64,000 nucleotides of DNA from Olsenella uli (GCF_016900775.1 NZ_JACJKN010000002.1:1-64000); one strand, 5' to 3'; numbered from the stretch's first letter, positions 1-9,905 are shown. The notes: generated by a model not told the origin, from the sequence alone. Made by a program: numbers and translations.

Positions 1-2439
1 GATCTCGCGGATGGACTGCTCGTTGGCAAAGGTGGCGATGCCCTGGCGTCCGGCCTCCTGCTCGTTGAGGAAGAAGTGCTTGATGGTGCCGATGAGGCCC
101 TTGGTCCCCATGCCGGAGATGACGTTCTTGGACGCCCAGTAGCCCACCATCGGGTCCTCGGAGAAGTACTCGGAGGTGCGACCGGAGTACGGCGAGCGCA
201 GGATGTCGGTGGCCGGCGCGTAGGCGATGGGGATGGAGGCGTAGAGCGCGTCCTCGCCGTACATCTGGCCAAAGCGGTACTGGAGCTCCGGGTTCCAGGT
301 GGCCGCCACGATGGAGAGCGTGGCCCATCCGGTGCAATTGCGGCGGTCACCGTACTTGAACTGACCGTTCATGCCCTCGGGGCCGTCGACGATGGTGCAG
401 CCGGGCTTGTTGACTGCCTTGACGGTCTTGATGCCCTTGGAGTCGCCCATGTTGATCAGGAGATCGTCCATCGTGAGCTGGGAGAGGAAGTCGTCCCACT
501 TGGGATCGTCGAGCTCGACGCCCTTCATGTCGAGGAAGTTGATCTTCTGGTCGAGCTCCACGCCCAGCTGGAAGTCGCTGACGCTCTTGGCGTCGGCGGC
601 CTTCTCGTAGAACTGCATGTCAAGGCCATCGTACATGGCGTCGTTGACGGTCAGCGTGGCAACGTTGACGGGGTAGGTGCCCTCCCAGTCGGAGCGGCTG
701 AGGTAGGTGATCTTCTCGTCGTCGTTCACCCAGTAGTTGATGTCCGCGTCGTCGAAGATGTTGGTGACCTCGGCTTCGGCGTTGTAGGGGGACTGACGGT
801 ACTTCTCGGCATCGGTCTCGGTGTTCTCGGAGACCCAGACCTTGGCTGCGTCGGTGCTGCCCTCGACGGTCTGGCCGTTGTGGTCAAAGAGTTTGCCCGC
901 GACCTCGGTGCCGCACTTGAGCGCGAGGACGTTGTTCAGGGCCTCGTGCGCGCCGTTGCCCACGGCGAAGTAGTAGTCGCCGGCATCGAGGATGTAGCCC
1001 TTGGCGGTCTTTGAGTCGTAGGAGGCCAGCAGGTAGCCCGGAACCTCCAGCTGCACGGTCTGTGAGTCGCCCGCGGCCACGTCGACCTTGTCGTACGCAA
1101 GAAGCTGGATTGCGGACTTCTCCACGCCGTTGGCCTTGTCGTAGTCCGTGTAGGGGGACTGCACGTAGAGCTGGACGCTCGCCTTGCCGTCAACATCGCC
1201 CGTGTTGGAGACGGTGGCGGTGGCCGTGAAGGTGTCCGTTCCGGCGTTGTAGGTCACGTCGTCGAGCGTGTACTCGTAGGTGGTGTAGGAGAGGCCAAAG
1301 CCAAACGGGAAGCAGACCTCCTCGGCGTAGTTCCAGCCGTCTGCGGAGGCCTTGACGCCCGCCTTGGAGCTGGCGTTGCCCTGGCCCAGGATGCAGTCCT
1401 CGTAGCGGGTTTCGTAGTAGCGATAGCCCACGTAGATGCCCTCGTTGTAGGAGACGAAGACGTCGCCTGCGGCGCGCGGGGCCTTGGAGCCGTAGTTGAA
1501 CTGATGCAGGCCGAAGTTCTCTGCGGACGGGGCGGAGAGCGAGTTGGCCACGAAGGTTGCCTGGGTGTGGCCGGACGGGTTGACCTCGCCGGTGAGCACG
1601 CGCACGGCGCCGGGCATGCCGTAGAAGCCGGGGTTGCCCACCCAGAGCACGGCGTCCACGTCGTAGTCCTCGAGCCAGCCTAGCTCGAAGGCAAAGACGC
1701 TATTGAGGAGAACGACCGTCTTGGAGAAGGCGCCGGACCCCCTGATGGCCTCGAAGATGGCCTTCTCGTTGTCGTCGAGCTCAAGCATGCGCTTGCCGGC
1801 CTCGTTGGTCATCGCGAGGTCCTGCCCCTCGGTCGCAAAGCGCGAGAGGGTGACAAACGCCACGTCGCCGTAGCCTGCGAAGGACCCCCTGACGTCGTCG
1901 GAGAGAACGGAGGCGTCGTACTCGCCCACGTTGCTTACGGTACGGTCCGCCGGCGCGGAGGCGTTGGCGTAGGCGTCGAGGAGCGTCTCGTTGACGTTGA
2001 AGCCCGCGGCGCGCAGGGCGTCGACCGGGGTCTTCTGGAAGTCGAGGTTGGTGGAGGAGCCGCCCGCGGTGCTGCGGAAGACGGGATCGATGCTGCCGCG
2101 GCCGAAGGCCGTGACGTTGCGCTCGGACTCGGCGAGGGGCAGTGCGTTGTCCTTGTTATACAGAAGGACGCTTCCCTCTTCCTCCTCTCGCTCGCAGAAC
2201 TGGTACGCGGCGGTTATGTAGGCGTTGAAGCCCTCGTCGGAGAGCGTGCCGTCGGCGGTGAACTCGGTGCCGCCATAGCCCGTGCCGGCCTCGCTCACGC
2301 CCAGCGCGTGGTTGATCTCGCCCTCCTGCTGGAAGGCGACGGTCGATGCCGACGCGGCAAGGCTCGTGAGCAGCGCGCCGGCACCTGCGGCGCCGAGCCA
2401 GCGCCTGGTGACGTTCCTGGGCGCTTTTGGTTCTGTCAT
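1..2439 (-). CDS. Family 3 glycoside hydrolase, domain-permuted, 3' end outside window
   Basis: A beta-glucosidase/xylosidase-type GH3 enzyme of at least 813 residues; the reading frame is open to the window edge, so the C-terminus is missing. Domain order is reversed relative to canonical GH3: the C-terminal-type alpha/beta domain comes first, ending near the motif FPFGFGLSYTTYEY, followed by a fibronectin-III-like part, and only then the TIM-barrel domain with KHFFLNEQEAGRQG. The barrel part bearing the expected nucleophile Asp lies beyond the edge. The N-terminus (TRRWLGAAGAGALL...) resembles a twin-arginine signal or membrane anchor. The ATG at 2439 is preceded by GGGAGG. The kinase and regulator genes lie upstream on the same strand. 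The substrate cannot be told from sequence. Confidence 0.88.
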   Translation of the reverse strand, partial: MTEPKAPRNVTRRWLGAAGAGALLTSLAASASTVAFQQEGEINHALGVSEAGTGYGGTEFTADGTLSDEGFNAYITAAYQFCEREEEEGSVLLYNKDNALPLAESERNVTAFGRGSIDPVFRSTAGGSSTNLDFQKTPVDALRAAGFNVNETLLDAYANASAPADRTVSNVGEYDASVLSDDVRGSFAGYGDVAFVTLSRFATEGQDLAMTNEAGKRMLELDDNEKAIFEAIRGSGAFSKTVVLLNSVFAFELGWLEDYDVDAVLWVGNPGFYGMPGAVRVLTGEVNPSGHTQATFVANSLSAPSAENFGLHQFNYGSKAPRAAGDVFVSYNEGIYVGYRYYETRYEDCILGQGNASSKAGVKASADGWNYAEEVCFPFGFGLSYTTYEYTLDDVTYNAGTDTFTATATVSNTGDVDGKASVQLYVQSPYTDYDKANGVEKSAIQLLAYDKVDVAAGDSQTVQLEVPGYLLASYDSKTAKGYILDAGDYYFAVGNGAHEALNNVLALKCGTEVAGKLFDHNGQTVEGSTDAAKVWVSENTETDAEKYRQSPYNAEAEVTNIFDDADINYWVNDDEKITYLSRSDWEGTYPVNVATLTVNDAMYDGLDMQFYEKAADAKSVSDFQLGVELDQKINFLDMKGVELDDPKWDDFLSQLTMDDLLINMGDSKGIKTVKAVNKPGCTIVDGPEGMNGQFKYGDRRNCTGWATLSIVAATWNPELQYRFGQMYGEDALYASIPIAYAPATDILRSPYSGRTSEYFSEDPMVGYWASKNVISGMGTKGLIGTIKHFFLNEQEAGRQGIATFANEQSIREI

Positions 2440-2620
2440 GTGACCTCCCTTTCCCTGATTCATGGTGAGCCGCGCCGCTCGCGCGCTGTGCACCGCGCGC
2501 GGGAGGGCGCCCCGATGAGGCCACGTTATTTTTCAGGGCTGTGGAGGGTCAACGAAGCGGGCACAATCGTCGCAAAACGCGACCCAAATCGCAGAAGCGC
2601 GGCAGGGGCGGACCGCCCCG

Positions 2621-3910
2621 TCAGCCCAGGCGCGCGATGGGAAGGGCGACCACGAGGTAGAAGACGTGGTCGCGCACGAAGAACTCCGCGGTGCCGCCGT
2701 ACTTCTCGGCGATGCCCTTTATGCTTCTCATGCCGTAGCCGTGGGACTCCGAGTCCTCCTTGGTGGTTACGAGCGAGCCCTTCTCCACCACTGGCTTGGT
2801 GGGCGTGTAGTTCTCAAAGCGGATGACCGCCATGTCGCCCGAGCGCGTGACGCTCACGCTGATCGTGCGGCGCGAGCGGTCCGCCACCTGCTCCAGGCAC
2901 TCGATGGCGTTGTCAATCGCGTTGCCGAAGAGCGAGTAGATGTGGTAGCTCTTCATCGAGCCGAGCGCCTCTCCGTCTGCGGAGCAGATGAGTTGCACAT
3001 CCTTCTGCGCGCACAGCGAGGCCTTCTGCGTAATCACGATGTCGAGCGCCTTGTTGCCGGTGAAGTAGCGAAGATTGAGGCTCCTCATCTCGCTCTCCAG
3101 GTTGGCGCGCTCCTCGGCGGATACGCGCGAGTACTGCTGCTTGAGGTCGTGGTAGCGGATGTTGATCTTTTCCATGTCCTCCTTTGCGCGCTCGTACTGC
3201 AGGCGGTCCTTCTCGAGCAGGCGCTCGAGGACGCCGTTTTCCGCCTCAAGGCGCTTGACTCCGCAGTTGGTGATTTCGAGGGAGAGGATGGTTACCGCAA
3301 AAAGCACGCAGAAGGCGCCCAGCGAGAGGTAGCTGGAGAGATAGGTGGGCGCCCCGGTGTCGAGGTTGCCCTCTAGGATGGAGCTCAAAAACACGGCCAC
3401 CACCAGGAAGAACGCAGAAAAGAGGACCGTGCGCACGCTGTTGAACATGAGCTGGACGTCCCTGAGGAGGCTTCGCGTGAAATTGAGGTAGATGGGTATG
3501 CACACAAGGACGTTGAACGTGGCGAGAAAAACGAGGGCAAGCCAGGACGGAATGGCCGGGCACCTCATGGCGAGAGGTATCAGCGCCATGTAGGCGAGCT
3601 TGCTCGTGATGTGCTGAACGGTGTAGGCGCAGGTTGCCGTGAAGACCGCGTGCACGACCGAGCAGTCAAAGCACAGGAGGACCCATAGCAAGACGAGCGC
3701 CACAAAGGAGATGAGGTTGAGAATCGAAGGCATGGCCGTCATGTAGAGGAGCTCTGAGAGGGCAAGCAGGGCCGCGGCGCCCAGGGCGGCCCGCGCCGCA
3801 AAGTGGTCGCGACGGGAGTCCCAGGGAGAGAACAGGCAGGCACCCACGAGAAGGCCAAGCATGACCTGGTTGGAGAAGACGAAGTCGCCAAGGGCGTCGA
3901 TTACGGGCAC
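2621..3910 (-). CDS. AgrC-like sensor histidine kinase (GHKL)
   Basis: Membrane sensor kinase of 429 residues. About six or seven hydrophobic segments fill residues 12-205, then a coiled-coil-like linker (about 215-250), the H-box IRYHDLKQQ with the likely phospho-acceptor His254, an N-box LFGNAIDNAIE (330-339) and a G-box GYGMRSIKGIAEKYGG. This is the HPK10 arrangement seen in quorum and peptide-sensing kinases. I chose the GTG at 3910, which follows GGGAGG and overlaps the end of the upstream regulator gene by 10 bases, so the two genes are translationally coupled. The signal is unknown; no autoinducer-peptide gene was seen nearby. Confidence 0.9.
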   Translation of the reverse strand: MPVIDALGDFVFSNQVMLGLLVGACLFSPWDSRRDHFAARAALGAAALLALSELLYMTAMPSILNLISFVALVLLWVLLCFDCSVVHAVFTATCAYTVQHITSKLAYMALIPLAMRCPAIPSWLALVFLATFNVLVCIPIYLNFTRSLLRDVQLMFNSVRTVLFSAFFLVVAVFLSSILEGNLDTGAPTYLSSYLSLGAFCVLFAVTILSLEITNCGVKRLEAENGVLERLLEKDRLQYERAKEDMEKINIRYHDLKQQYSRVSAEERANLESEMRSLNLRYFTGNKALDIVITQKASLCAQKDVQLICSADGEALGSMKSYHIYSLFGNAIDNAIECLEQVADRSRRTISVSVTRSGDMAVIRFENYTPTKPVVEKGSLVTTKEDSESHGYGMRSIKGIAEKYGGTAEFFVRDHVFYLVVALPIARLG

Positions 3911-4662
3911 GGCGCCTCCCAGTCCTGCGTGGCAAGGCGGCGGGCGAACTCGCGCTTGAAGGAGTCGCGATACGTGCGGCCAATGGGCAGGACGCGCTCG
4001 CCGACGTATACGTCCGAGCCGCTGATCGCGGTCACGAAGCTCAGGTTGACGAGGAAGCTGGCCGAGCAGCGGGCAAATCCGTGGGGCGCCAGCTCGGTGG
4101 CGAGGTCGCGCATCGAGCCACGCGACTGAAGGGTGGTCTCCCGGCCGGTGGCTCGGTCGAGCACGGTGTAGATGAGGTTGTGCTTGCGGACCTCGACGCA
4201 GGCCAGGCCGCCCACGTCGACCACGCGTGACGAGGCCCCGTCCTTGACGATGATGCGCTTGCCCGGGCGCTCGCGCAGGCGGGCCCGTGCGGCAATGGCC
4301 TTGAGCGCCCGCTCCAGGTAGAGCTTGAACGGGTACCACTCGACGGGCTTCACGAGAAAGCCCAGCGCAGAGACCTCATAGCCGTTGACGGCAAACTGTT
4401 GGAGGTTGGTGCAGAAGATGATGACGAGGCTCGAGTTGGTCTGGCGGATGGCCGCGGCGAGCTCCATGCCCGACATCCCCGGCATGTCGATGTCCAGGTA
4501 GAGAATGTCAAACTGACTGTCCTTGTCGGCGAGGTAGGCCCCGGCGCTGGAGTAGGTGCGAACCCAGAGCTCCAGGTCGTTTTGCATGCCAAAGCGCTCA
4601 ACGGCCGCCTCGAGCTTCTGACGGGCCGCCGCCTCGTCGTCTACGATTCCGATTCTTACCAT
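3901..4662 (-). CDS. LytTR-family response regulator
   Basis: Response regulator of 253 residues and partner of the adjacent kinase. The receiver domain (about 1-120) has the acidic pair at residues 8-9, the phospho-acceptor Asp57 in YLDIDMPG, and FLVKPV as the conserved Lys region. The C-terminal LytTR DNA-binding domain (about 145-245) contains VRKHNLIYTVL and ends with LPIGRTYRDSFKREF. The ATG at 4662 follows GAAGGGCGGG. The downstream kinase and the GH3 gene lie on the same strand, so the GH3 gene is one possible target, but that is inference. Confidence 0.92.
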   Translation of the reverse strand: MVRIGIVDDEAAARQKLEAAVERFGMQNDLELWVRTYSSAGAYLADKDSQFDILYLDIDMPGMSGMELAAAIRQTNSSLVIIFCTNLQQFAVNGYEVSALGFLVKPVEWYPFKLYLERALKAIAARARLRERPGKRIIVKDGASSRVVDVGGLACVEVRKHNLIYTVLDRATGRETTLQSRGSMRDLATELAPHGFARCSASFLVNLSFVTAISGSDVYVGERVLPIGRTYRDSFKREFARRLATQDWEAPCP

Positions 4663-4734
4663 GACCCGCCCTTCCCTAGCCAACAGTTGTACCTGTTTGT
4701 GCAGGGCTGGGCAACCATCCGGGCTTCCTGCCGC

Positions 4735-5217
4735 CTAGCGTGCGATGCCCTCCGCCCACGCGCGCAGCTCGTCTGCGTCCAGGCGGCCGTTGAGCAGCCG
4801 GCCCTCGAGGACCGTGGCTTCCGGCACGAGCGCGGCCATGCGCTCCGGCGCACGCCCGAGGCCGCTGCCGCCGCTCGTGGCAAACGGGACAACGGTCTTG
4901 CCGGCAAGGTCGTGGGCCTCGGACTCGAGGAAGGTGTCGATGATGCGCGGCTCCACGTACCACCAGATGGGAAAGCCCACGAAGACGGTGTCATAGGCGT
5001 CCATGTTGTCCACGCGGCCGATGATGGCGGGGCGGCTGCCCTCGTCCGCCATCTCGCGCGAGCTGCGGCTGCCCCCGTTGTTCCAGTCGAGGTCCGCGGG
5101 CGTATAGGGCCGCTCGGGCGTGATCTCAAAGAGGTCGGCGCCCGTCGCCTCCGCGAGGGCCTTTGCCGCGCGCTTCGTGGTGCCGGAGGCGGAGAAGTAC
5201 GCTACCAGAGTGCTCAT
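4735..5217 (-). CDS. Flavodoxin-like protein
   Basis: Short-chain flavodoxin-fold protein of 160 residues. The FMN phosphate loop is YFSASGTTKRAA near the N-terminus, followed by FVGFPIWWY and ATSGGSGLG, the usual flavin-binding loops. It probably carries electrons for an anaerobic reductase, but the partner is not evident. The ATG at 5217 is preceded by AAAGGAC. A TAGTGAC/GTCACTA inverted repeat sits 17 bases upstream of the start, so the gene is likely regulated on its own. Confidence 0.9.
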   Translation of the reverse strand: MSTLVAYFSASGTTKRAAKALAEATGADLFEITPERPYTPADLDWNNGGSRSSREMADEGSRPAIIGRVDNMDAYDTVFVGFPIWWYVEPRIIDTFLESEAHDLAGKTVVPFATSGGSGLGRAPERMAALVPEATVLEGRLLNGRLDADELRAWAEGIAR

Positions 5218-5233
5218 GGGGGTCCTTTCTCTT

Positions 5234-5252
5234 TAGTGACACAACGTCACTA
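5234..5252. promoter_or_regulatory. Inverted-repeat operator upstream of flavodoxin gene
   Basis: Perfect 7-bp inverted repeat TAGTGAC/GTCACTA with a 5-bp centre, placed between promoter position and start codon of the flavodoxin gene. Its size and symmetry resemble MerR- or TetR-type operators. The cognate regulator is not identifiable from the window. Confidence 0.5.
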
Positions 5253-5380
5253 GTAAGAATACCCCCGAATGGCCGGTTGTGGACTTGAAGCTGCGACTTT
5301 TCTGGCGCCGGGGGCACGTAAGGTGCGGGCATCCCTTAGCGTGTCTGGGGTTGGTCGTCTGATACCTCGGAAGGATTGGA

Positions 5381-5458
5381 AAAAACACCTACAATCGGCA
5401 TCGAGTTTCGCAAAACACCAGTTGACGTAATCCGGTGGTGACGGTTGTAGGTGTTTTT
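5381..5458. repeat. 78-bp palindromic element with conserved core
   Basis: Perfect 14-bp inverted repeat AAAAACACCTACAA (5381-5394) and TTGTAGGTGTTTTT (5445-5458) around a 50-base centre. The centre holds TTTCGCAAAACACCAGTTGACG, close to the TTCTCGC...CCAGTTGGCA core of the element at 43184-43258. It lies between the flavodoxin and phosphonate loci. It might also act as a terminator, since the right arm ends in a T run. Confidence 0.55.
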
Positions 5459-5885
5459 ATAGGGCCCTGGCAAGTACCTGCGCCGTACCAAATATTAGTA
5501 TTCAAATTATGTGCCGCCGGGGCGATAAAAGCCGCTCCAGACGGAGGGCCCGCGCGGCCAGCGGTCGTCGCGGGCGCGCGTCCAAGGCCGTCACGGCGGG
5601 GCGCGGGCCATTGCGGCTCAGGCGGAAACGTGACCGCCCTCTGACGGAGCCCTTACGAAGACCTTCCCGACGGCTGAAAAACGCCTCATAGAATCCCTTC
5701 TCGGTCGCGCGTGGAGACTCGCGCGGCCCGCCGTGTCTCCCGCCACTCATCGATGCCGTCCCGGCGTCGCATGCAACGCGTCTTCCCGCGGCATGACAAA
5801 AAACCGAACACCCCCGCGCGGCGCCCGCGTCGTGCGGTGTCCATACGGCTCTTTGCCATGCAATCGAAATGCGGAAGGCGGGTAA
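5459..5885. other. Non-coding stretch before the phosphonate transporter
   Basis: No open frame here has convincing protein features. The region holds an AT-rich patch at about 5487-5510 that could be a promoter, then GC-rich sequence. An ABC ATPase gene (phnT-type) would be expected beside the transporter but no Walker motif is present in any frame. A stop codon at 5883 closes the permease frame on its upstream side. Confidence 0.4.
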
Positions 5886-8647
5886 TTCTCCACCCTCGCG
5901 GCCGCCAGTCCGAGAAGGACGCTCCAGGAAAAGGAGCTCCGCGCCATCTTCGTGGTCATCGCTGCCATCTTTGTCGCGTTTCTCGCCATCCCGATGGTGC
6001 TCGTGCTGGTGCGCTCCGTCACCACGGCGGACGGCGGGCTCACCGCCGCCAACTTTGCCGAGGTCCTGGGGCGTCCGGAGTTCCTGCAGTCCATCGCCAA
6101 CAGCTTCGTGGTCTCCGCTGCCGCCGCGCTGGTCTCCGTGGCGCTGGCGTTTCTGCTCTCCTACACCATCAACTGCACGAATGTGCCGCCCCTGCTCAAG
6201 CGCGCCATCGGGCTCCTCGCGCAGCTGCCGATGCTGCTGCCCACGATCACCTACGGCTTTGCGATCATCTACACCTTTGGCCGCACGGGCCTGCTCACGC
6301 GCCTCCTGGGATTTCAGCTCTTCGACATCTACGACTTCAACGGCCTTCTCCTGGGCTACGTGATCTACACGCTGCCTACTGCGTTTCTGCTGGTGGACAA
6401 CAGCCTCCGCTTCATCGACAAGCGCTTCATGATCGTGAGCCGCGTCATGGGCGACTCGCCGCTCCAGACGTTCGTGAGCACGGTGCTCCGCCCGCTCGCC
6501 GGCGCGCTCTGCGTCGCCTTTGTCCAGAGCTTCTTCCTCGCGTTCACCGACTATGGCATCCCTACCTCGGTGGGTGGCCAGTACGACGTGGTGGCCCTCG
6601 AGCTCTACAACCAGATGCTCGGCGCGCTGCCGGACTTCAACAAGGGCGCGGTCATCGCCGTCGTGATGCTCATCCCGTCCGTGGCGAGCATCATCCTCAT
6701 GGCGGTGCTCGAGCGCTTTGCCATCCGCTACAACAAGGTCACGCCCGTGGAGCTCGAGAAGAGCCGCGTGCGCGATGGCGTGGCGGGCGGCCTCTCGGTG
6801 GCCGTGATCGTGGGTGTGCTCTCCGTGTTCCTCGTCATCCTGATCGTGCCGTTCATCGAGATGTGCCCTACCGGCCCAACTTCACGCTCGACCACGTGGC
6901 TGCTGTCTTCACCGACCCCGACCTCGCGAGCACGCTCTCCAACTCGCTCATTGTGGCCGTGCTCACGGCGCTTCTGGGCTGTGCGCTCGCCTACGCGGCG
7001 GCGCTCGTCACGGCGCGTTTCAACCTCTCTCCGGTTTCCAAGCGGATCGTGGACTCGGTCTCCGGCGCCATCAACGTCGTGCCGGGCATGGTGCTCGGCA
7101 TCGCGTTTCTGTTCGCGTTCTCGGGCACGCCGATCCAGGGCACCTTCGTGATCCTCATCGTCTGCAACGTGGTCCACTACTTTGCCACGCCGTATCAGAT
7201 GATGAAGGACTCCCTCACCAAGATGAACGCCAGCTGGGAGACCACGGCCAAGCTCATGGGCGACTCCTGGTGGAAGACCATCGTGCGCGTGGTCACGCCC
7301 AACGCCTGGCCCACGATCCTCCAGGTCTTTGGTTACTACTTCGTGAGCGCCATGGTCACGATCTCCGCCGTGGTCTTCCTCACGGGCGCCCACACGATGG
7401 TCATCACGACCAAGATCTCCTCGCTCCAGCACCTGGCGGAGTTCGACAGCATCTTTGCGCTCTCGCTCGGCATCCTCGTGATCAACCTCGCCGTGAAGGG
7501 CCTCATCGCCCTGCTCACGCGAGACCGCTCCGCGCGCACCGCGCGCAAGTCCATCCGCATGCGCGACACCGGACGCTCCGACCAGTCGCTCGCGCAGGGG
7601 CTGCTCGGCCAGCCCGAGCCGCCCAACAACCGCGGCCTGGTCGTGGCGGGCGTCGTGGTGGTGGCCGTGCTCGCCGTGACAACCTTCGCGGGCCTCACCC
7701 GACCCGGCGAGGGCGAGGCGGCGGCTCCGGCCGAAGGCCAGGTGGTCATTGCGAGCAACGCGGACGAGGAGGCGCTCGCCGCCTACCGCAACGCGCTCGA
7801 CGCCGCCGGCTACGAGGGCCAGTACGTGATCCAGAGCTTCGGCACGAGCGAGCTCGGCGGCAAGCTCCTGGCCGAGGGCACCAACCTCGAGGCGGACGTG
7901 ATCACGATGTCCTCCTGCTACGTGGACAGCGCCGAGGACCAAAACGCCATGTTCGCGGAGCTCACCGACGTGGAGGCGGTCCCGCTCGACGAGATGACGC
8001 CCGCGTGGCGCGCGCCGGCGCAGGCCCAGGAGGGCGCGATCTTCTACAACACCGAGGTGCTGGCGAGCGAGGGCCTGCCCGTGCCCACGAGCCTGCGCGA
8101 CCTTGCCGACCCGGTCTACGAGGGCATGGTCTCCCTGCCGGACATCACCGGGTCCTCCACGGCCTGGCTCCTCATCCAGGCGCTCGTCGACGCCTACGGC
8201 GAGGCCGAGGCGCAGGAGATCCTCACCGGGATCTACCGCAACGCCGGCCCGTACCTCTCGCAGTCCGGCTCCGCGCCCATCAAGAACGTGCGCGCCGGCG
8301 AGGTGGCCATCGGCTTTGGCCTGCGCCACCAGGCGCTCGCGGACAAGGCGGAGGGCCTGCCCATCGAGGTCGTGGACCCGGCCGAGGGCACCTACTCGCT
8401 CACGGAGTCCGTGGCGGTGGTCGACAAGGGCGGCGCCACCAACCCGCTCGCGCAGGAGATGGCCGCCGCGATCATCGACGGCGGGCGCGCCGAGCTCATG
8501 CAGACCTACGCCAAGACGCTCTACGAAGGCGAGGTTCCGGCCGACAACACCCCTGCCGACCAGCGTGAGTTCCCCGAGCCGCTGACCGTCGGGCTGCTCG
8601 ATCGCCACCAGGAGCTGTCGGAGGCCGCCAAGCGCGCCGCCGCGTAG
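5886..8647 (+). pseudogene. 2-aminoethylphosphonate ABC permease fused to binding protein, frameshifted
   Basis: A double-length permease (two six-helix-like halves, as in the PhnU/PhnV-type aminoethylphosphonate family) runs in one frame to about 6865 and in the next frame from about 6866. Inserting one G (restoring IEMWPYRPNF) reconnects them, so a single base is missing in a G run. The permease C-terminus continues without a stop through a linker and a transmembrane helix (GLVVAGVVVVAVLAVTTFAG, about 7636-7695) into a periplasmic-binding domain starting QVVIASNADEEAL. The 5' end has no ATG or GTG before 5952, so the start is uncertain or lost. No ATPase lies nearby. phnW and phnX follow. 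The reading frame may be intact in the real organism if the indel is an error. Confidence 0.75.
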
Positions 8648-8667
8648 CCCGGCCGCACGGGTCACCC

Positions 8668-8742
8668 GCAGCATGCATTCTGCGCCGTGCGGCCAATAGA
8701 ACGCCAGATGGCGAGAAGAACCTCGCGCAGAATGCATGCTGC
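8668..8742. repeat. 75-bp palindromic element between transporter and phnW
   Basis: Perfect 17-bp inverted repeat GCAGCATGCATTCTGCG (8668-8684) and its complement (8726-8742) around 41 bases. On the minus strand the centre contains GGTTCTTCTCGCCATCTGGC, matching the core of the elements at 43184 and 44253. A second pair, GGCCGCACGG (8651-8660) with CCGTGCGGCC (8685-8694), has its right half inside this loop, so both cannot form as simple nested hairpins. Confidence 0.65.
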
Positions 8743-8802
8743 GCGGCGTGGCCAGGACCCACCGCGGGTTCCTCTTGCCGGACGATCTCAAGAAAGGAAG
8801 CC

Positions 8803-9894
8803 ATGAACACCTACAAGCTGCTCACCCCCGGCCCGCTTACCACCACCATGACGGTGAAGGAGCAGATGCTCTTTGACCACTGCACGTGGGACGACGACTA
8901 CAAAGCCATCACGCAGGAGATTCGCGCGGAGCTGGTGCGCCTGGGCCACTGCGACCCTGCGGCCTATACCGCCGTGCTGATGCAGGGCTCCGGCGCCTTT
9001 GGCGACGAGGCCGTGCTCACGGGCGTGGTGGGAGACGACGAGAAGGTCCTCGTGTGCTCCAACGGCGCCTATGGCGAGCGCATGGTGGAGATCTGCCGCC
9101 ACGCGCGCGTGCCGCACGCGGTCTACGCCGAGCCCTATGACCAGATTCCGCAGGTCGAGAAGGTCGCGGCGGCGCTTGACGCCGACCCGGCCATCACGCA
9201 CGTGATGATGGCCCACTCCGAGACCACCTCCGGCCTCATGAACGACGTCGAGTCCGTGGGCGCGCTCTGCCACGAGCGCGGCAAGGTCTTCATGGTGGAC
9301 GCCATGTCGAGCTTTGCCTGCGTTGACATCCCCGTCCAGGACTGGCACATCGACTTTTTGGTCTCGAGCGCCAACAAGGGCGTCCAGGGCGTGCCGGGCT
9401 TCTCGTTCGTGCTCTGCCGGCGCGACCTGCTCGAGGCCAGCCGCGGCAAGGCGCGCAGCCTCTCGATGGACCTCTACGACCAGTGGGTGGCCATGGAGAA
9501 GGACGGCAAGTGGCGCTACACCTCGCCCACGCACGTGGTCCTGGCCTTCCGCCAGGCGCTGCGCGAGCTCGAGGCCGAGGGTGGCATCCCGGCGCGCGCG
9601 GCCCGCTACGCGGAGAACCAGCGCCTGCTCACGGAGCGCATGGAGGCCCTGGGCTTCCGGCTGTACCTTGCCCACCACCAGGGGCCGGTCATCACGACGT
9701 TCTTCTATCCCGAGGGCGCGACGTTTGGGTTTGGTGAGCTCTACGACTACATCAAGGAGCGCGGCTACGTGATCTACCCGGGCAAGCTCACGGACGAGGA
9801 GACCTTCCACCTGGGCAACATCGGGGAGATCTACCCGGCCGACATCATGAACGTCACCGACGCGATCGCCGACTTCCTGGCGGAGCACAAGTAG
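8803..9894 (+). CDS. phnW: 2-aminoethylphosphonate--pyruvate transaminase
   Basis: Cytoplasmic PLP enzyme of 363 residues that converts 2-aminoethylphosphonate and pyruvate to phosphonoacetaldehyde and alanine. It begins YKLLTPGPLTTT, typical of PhnW, and carries the PLP lysine at about Lys192 in SSANKGVQGVPGF, with Asp at VDAMSS for the pyridine nitrogen. The length fits the family. The ATG at 8803 follows AAGAAAGGAAG. It lies between the transporter and phnX, forming a complete two-step phosphonatase route. Confidence 0.96.
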   Translation: MNTYKLLTPGPLTTTMTVKEQMLFDHCTWDDDYKAITQEIRAELVRLGHCDPAAYTAVLMQGSGAFGDEAVLTGVVGDDEKVLVCSNGAYGERMVEICRHARVPHAVYAEPYDQIPQVEKVAAALDADPAITHVMMAHSETTSGLMNDVESVGALCHERGKVFMVDAMSSFACVDIPVQDWHIDFLVSSANKGVQGVPGFSFVLCRRDLLEASRGKARSLSMDLYDQWVAMEKDGKWRYTSPTHVVLAFRQALRELEAEGGIPARAARYAENQRLLTERMEALGFRLYLAHHQGPVITTFFYPEGATFGFGELYDYIKERGYVIYPGKLTDEETFHLGNIGEIYPADIMNVTDAIADFLAEHK

Positions 9895-9905
9895 TCCTCC
9901 CGGGC

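Noticed and set aside
5381-5458. Invertible promoter flanked by the 14-bp inverted repeats
   Set aside because: The central 50 bases lack a clear promoter and no recombinase gene is nearby; similarity of its core to other elements explains it better.
5711-5951. Upstream extension of the phosphonate transporter frame from 5711
   Set aside because: This frame is not the permease frame in this part; the translation is Arg/His-rich and unlike any transporter N-terminus.
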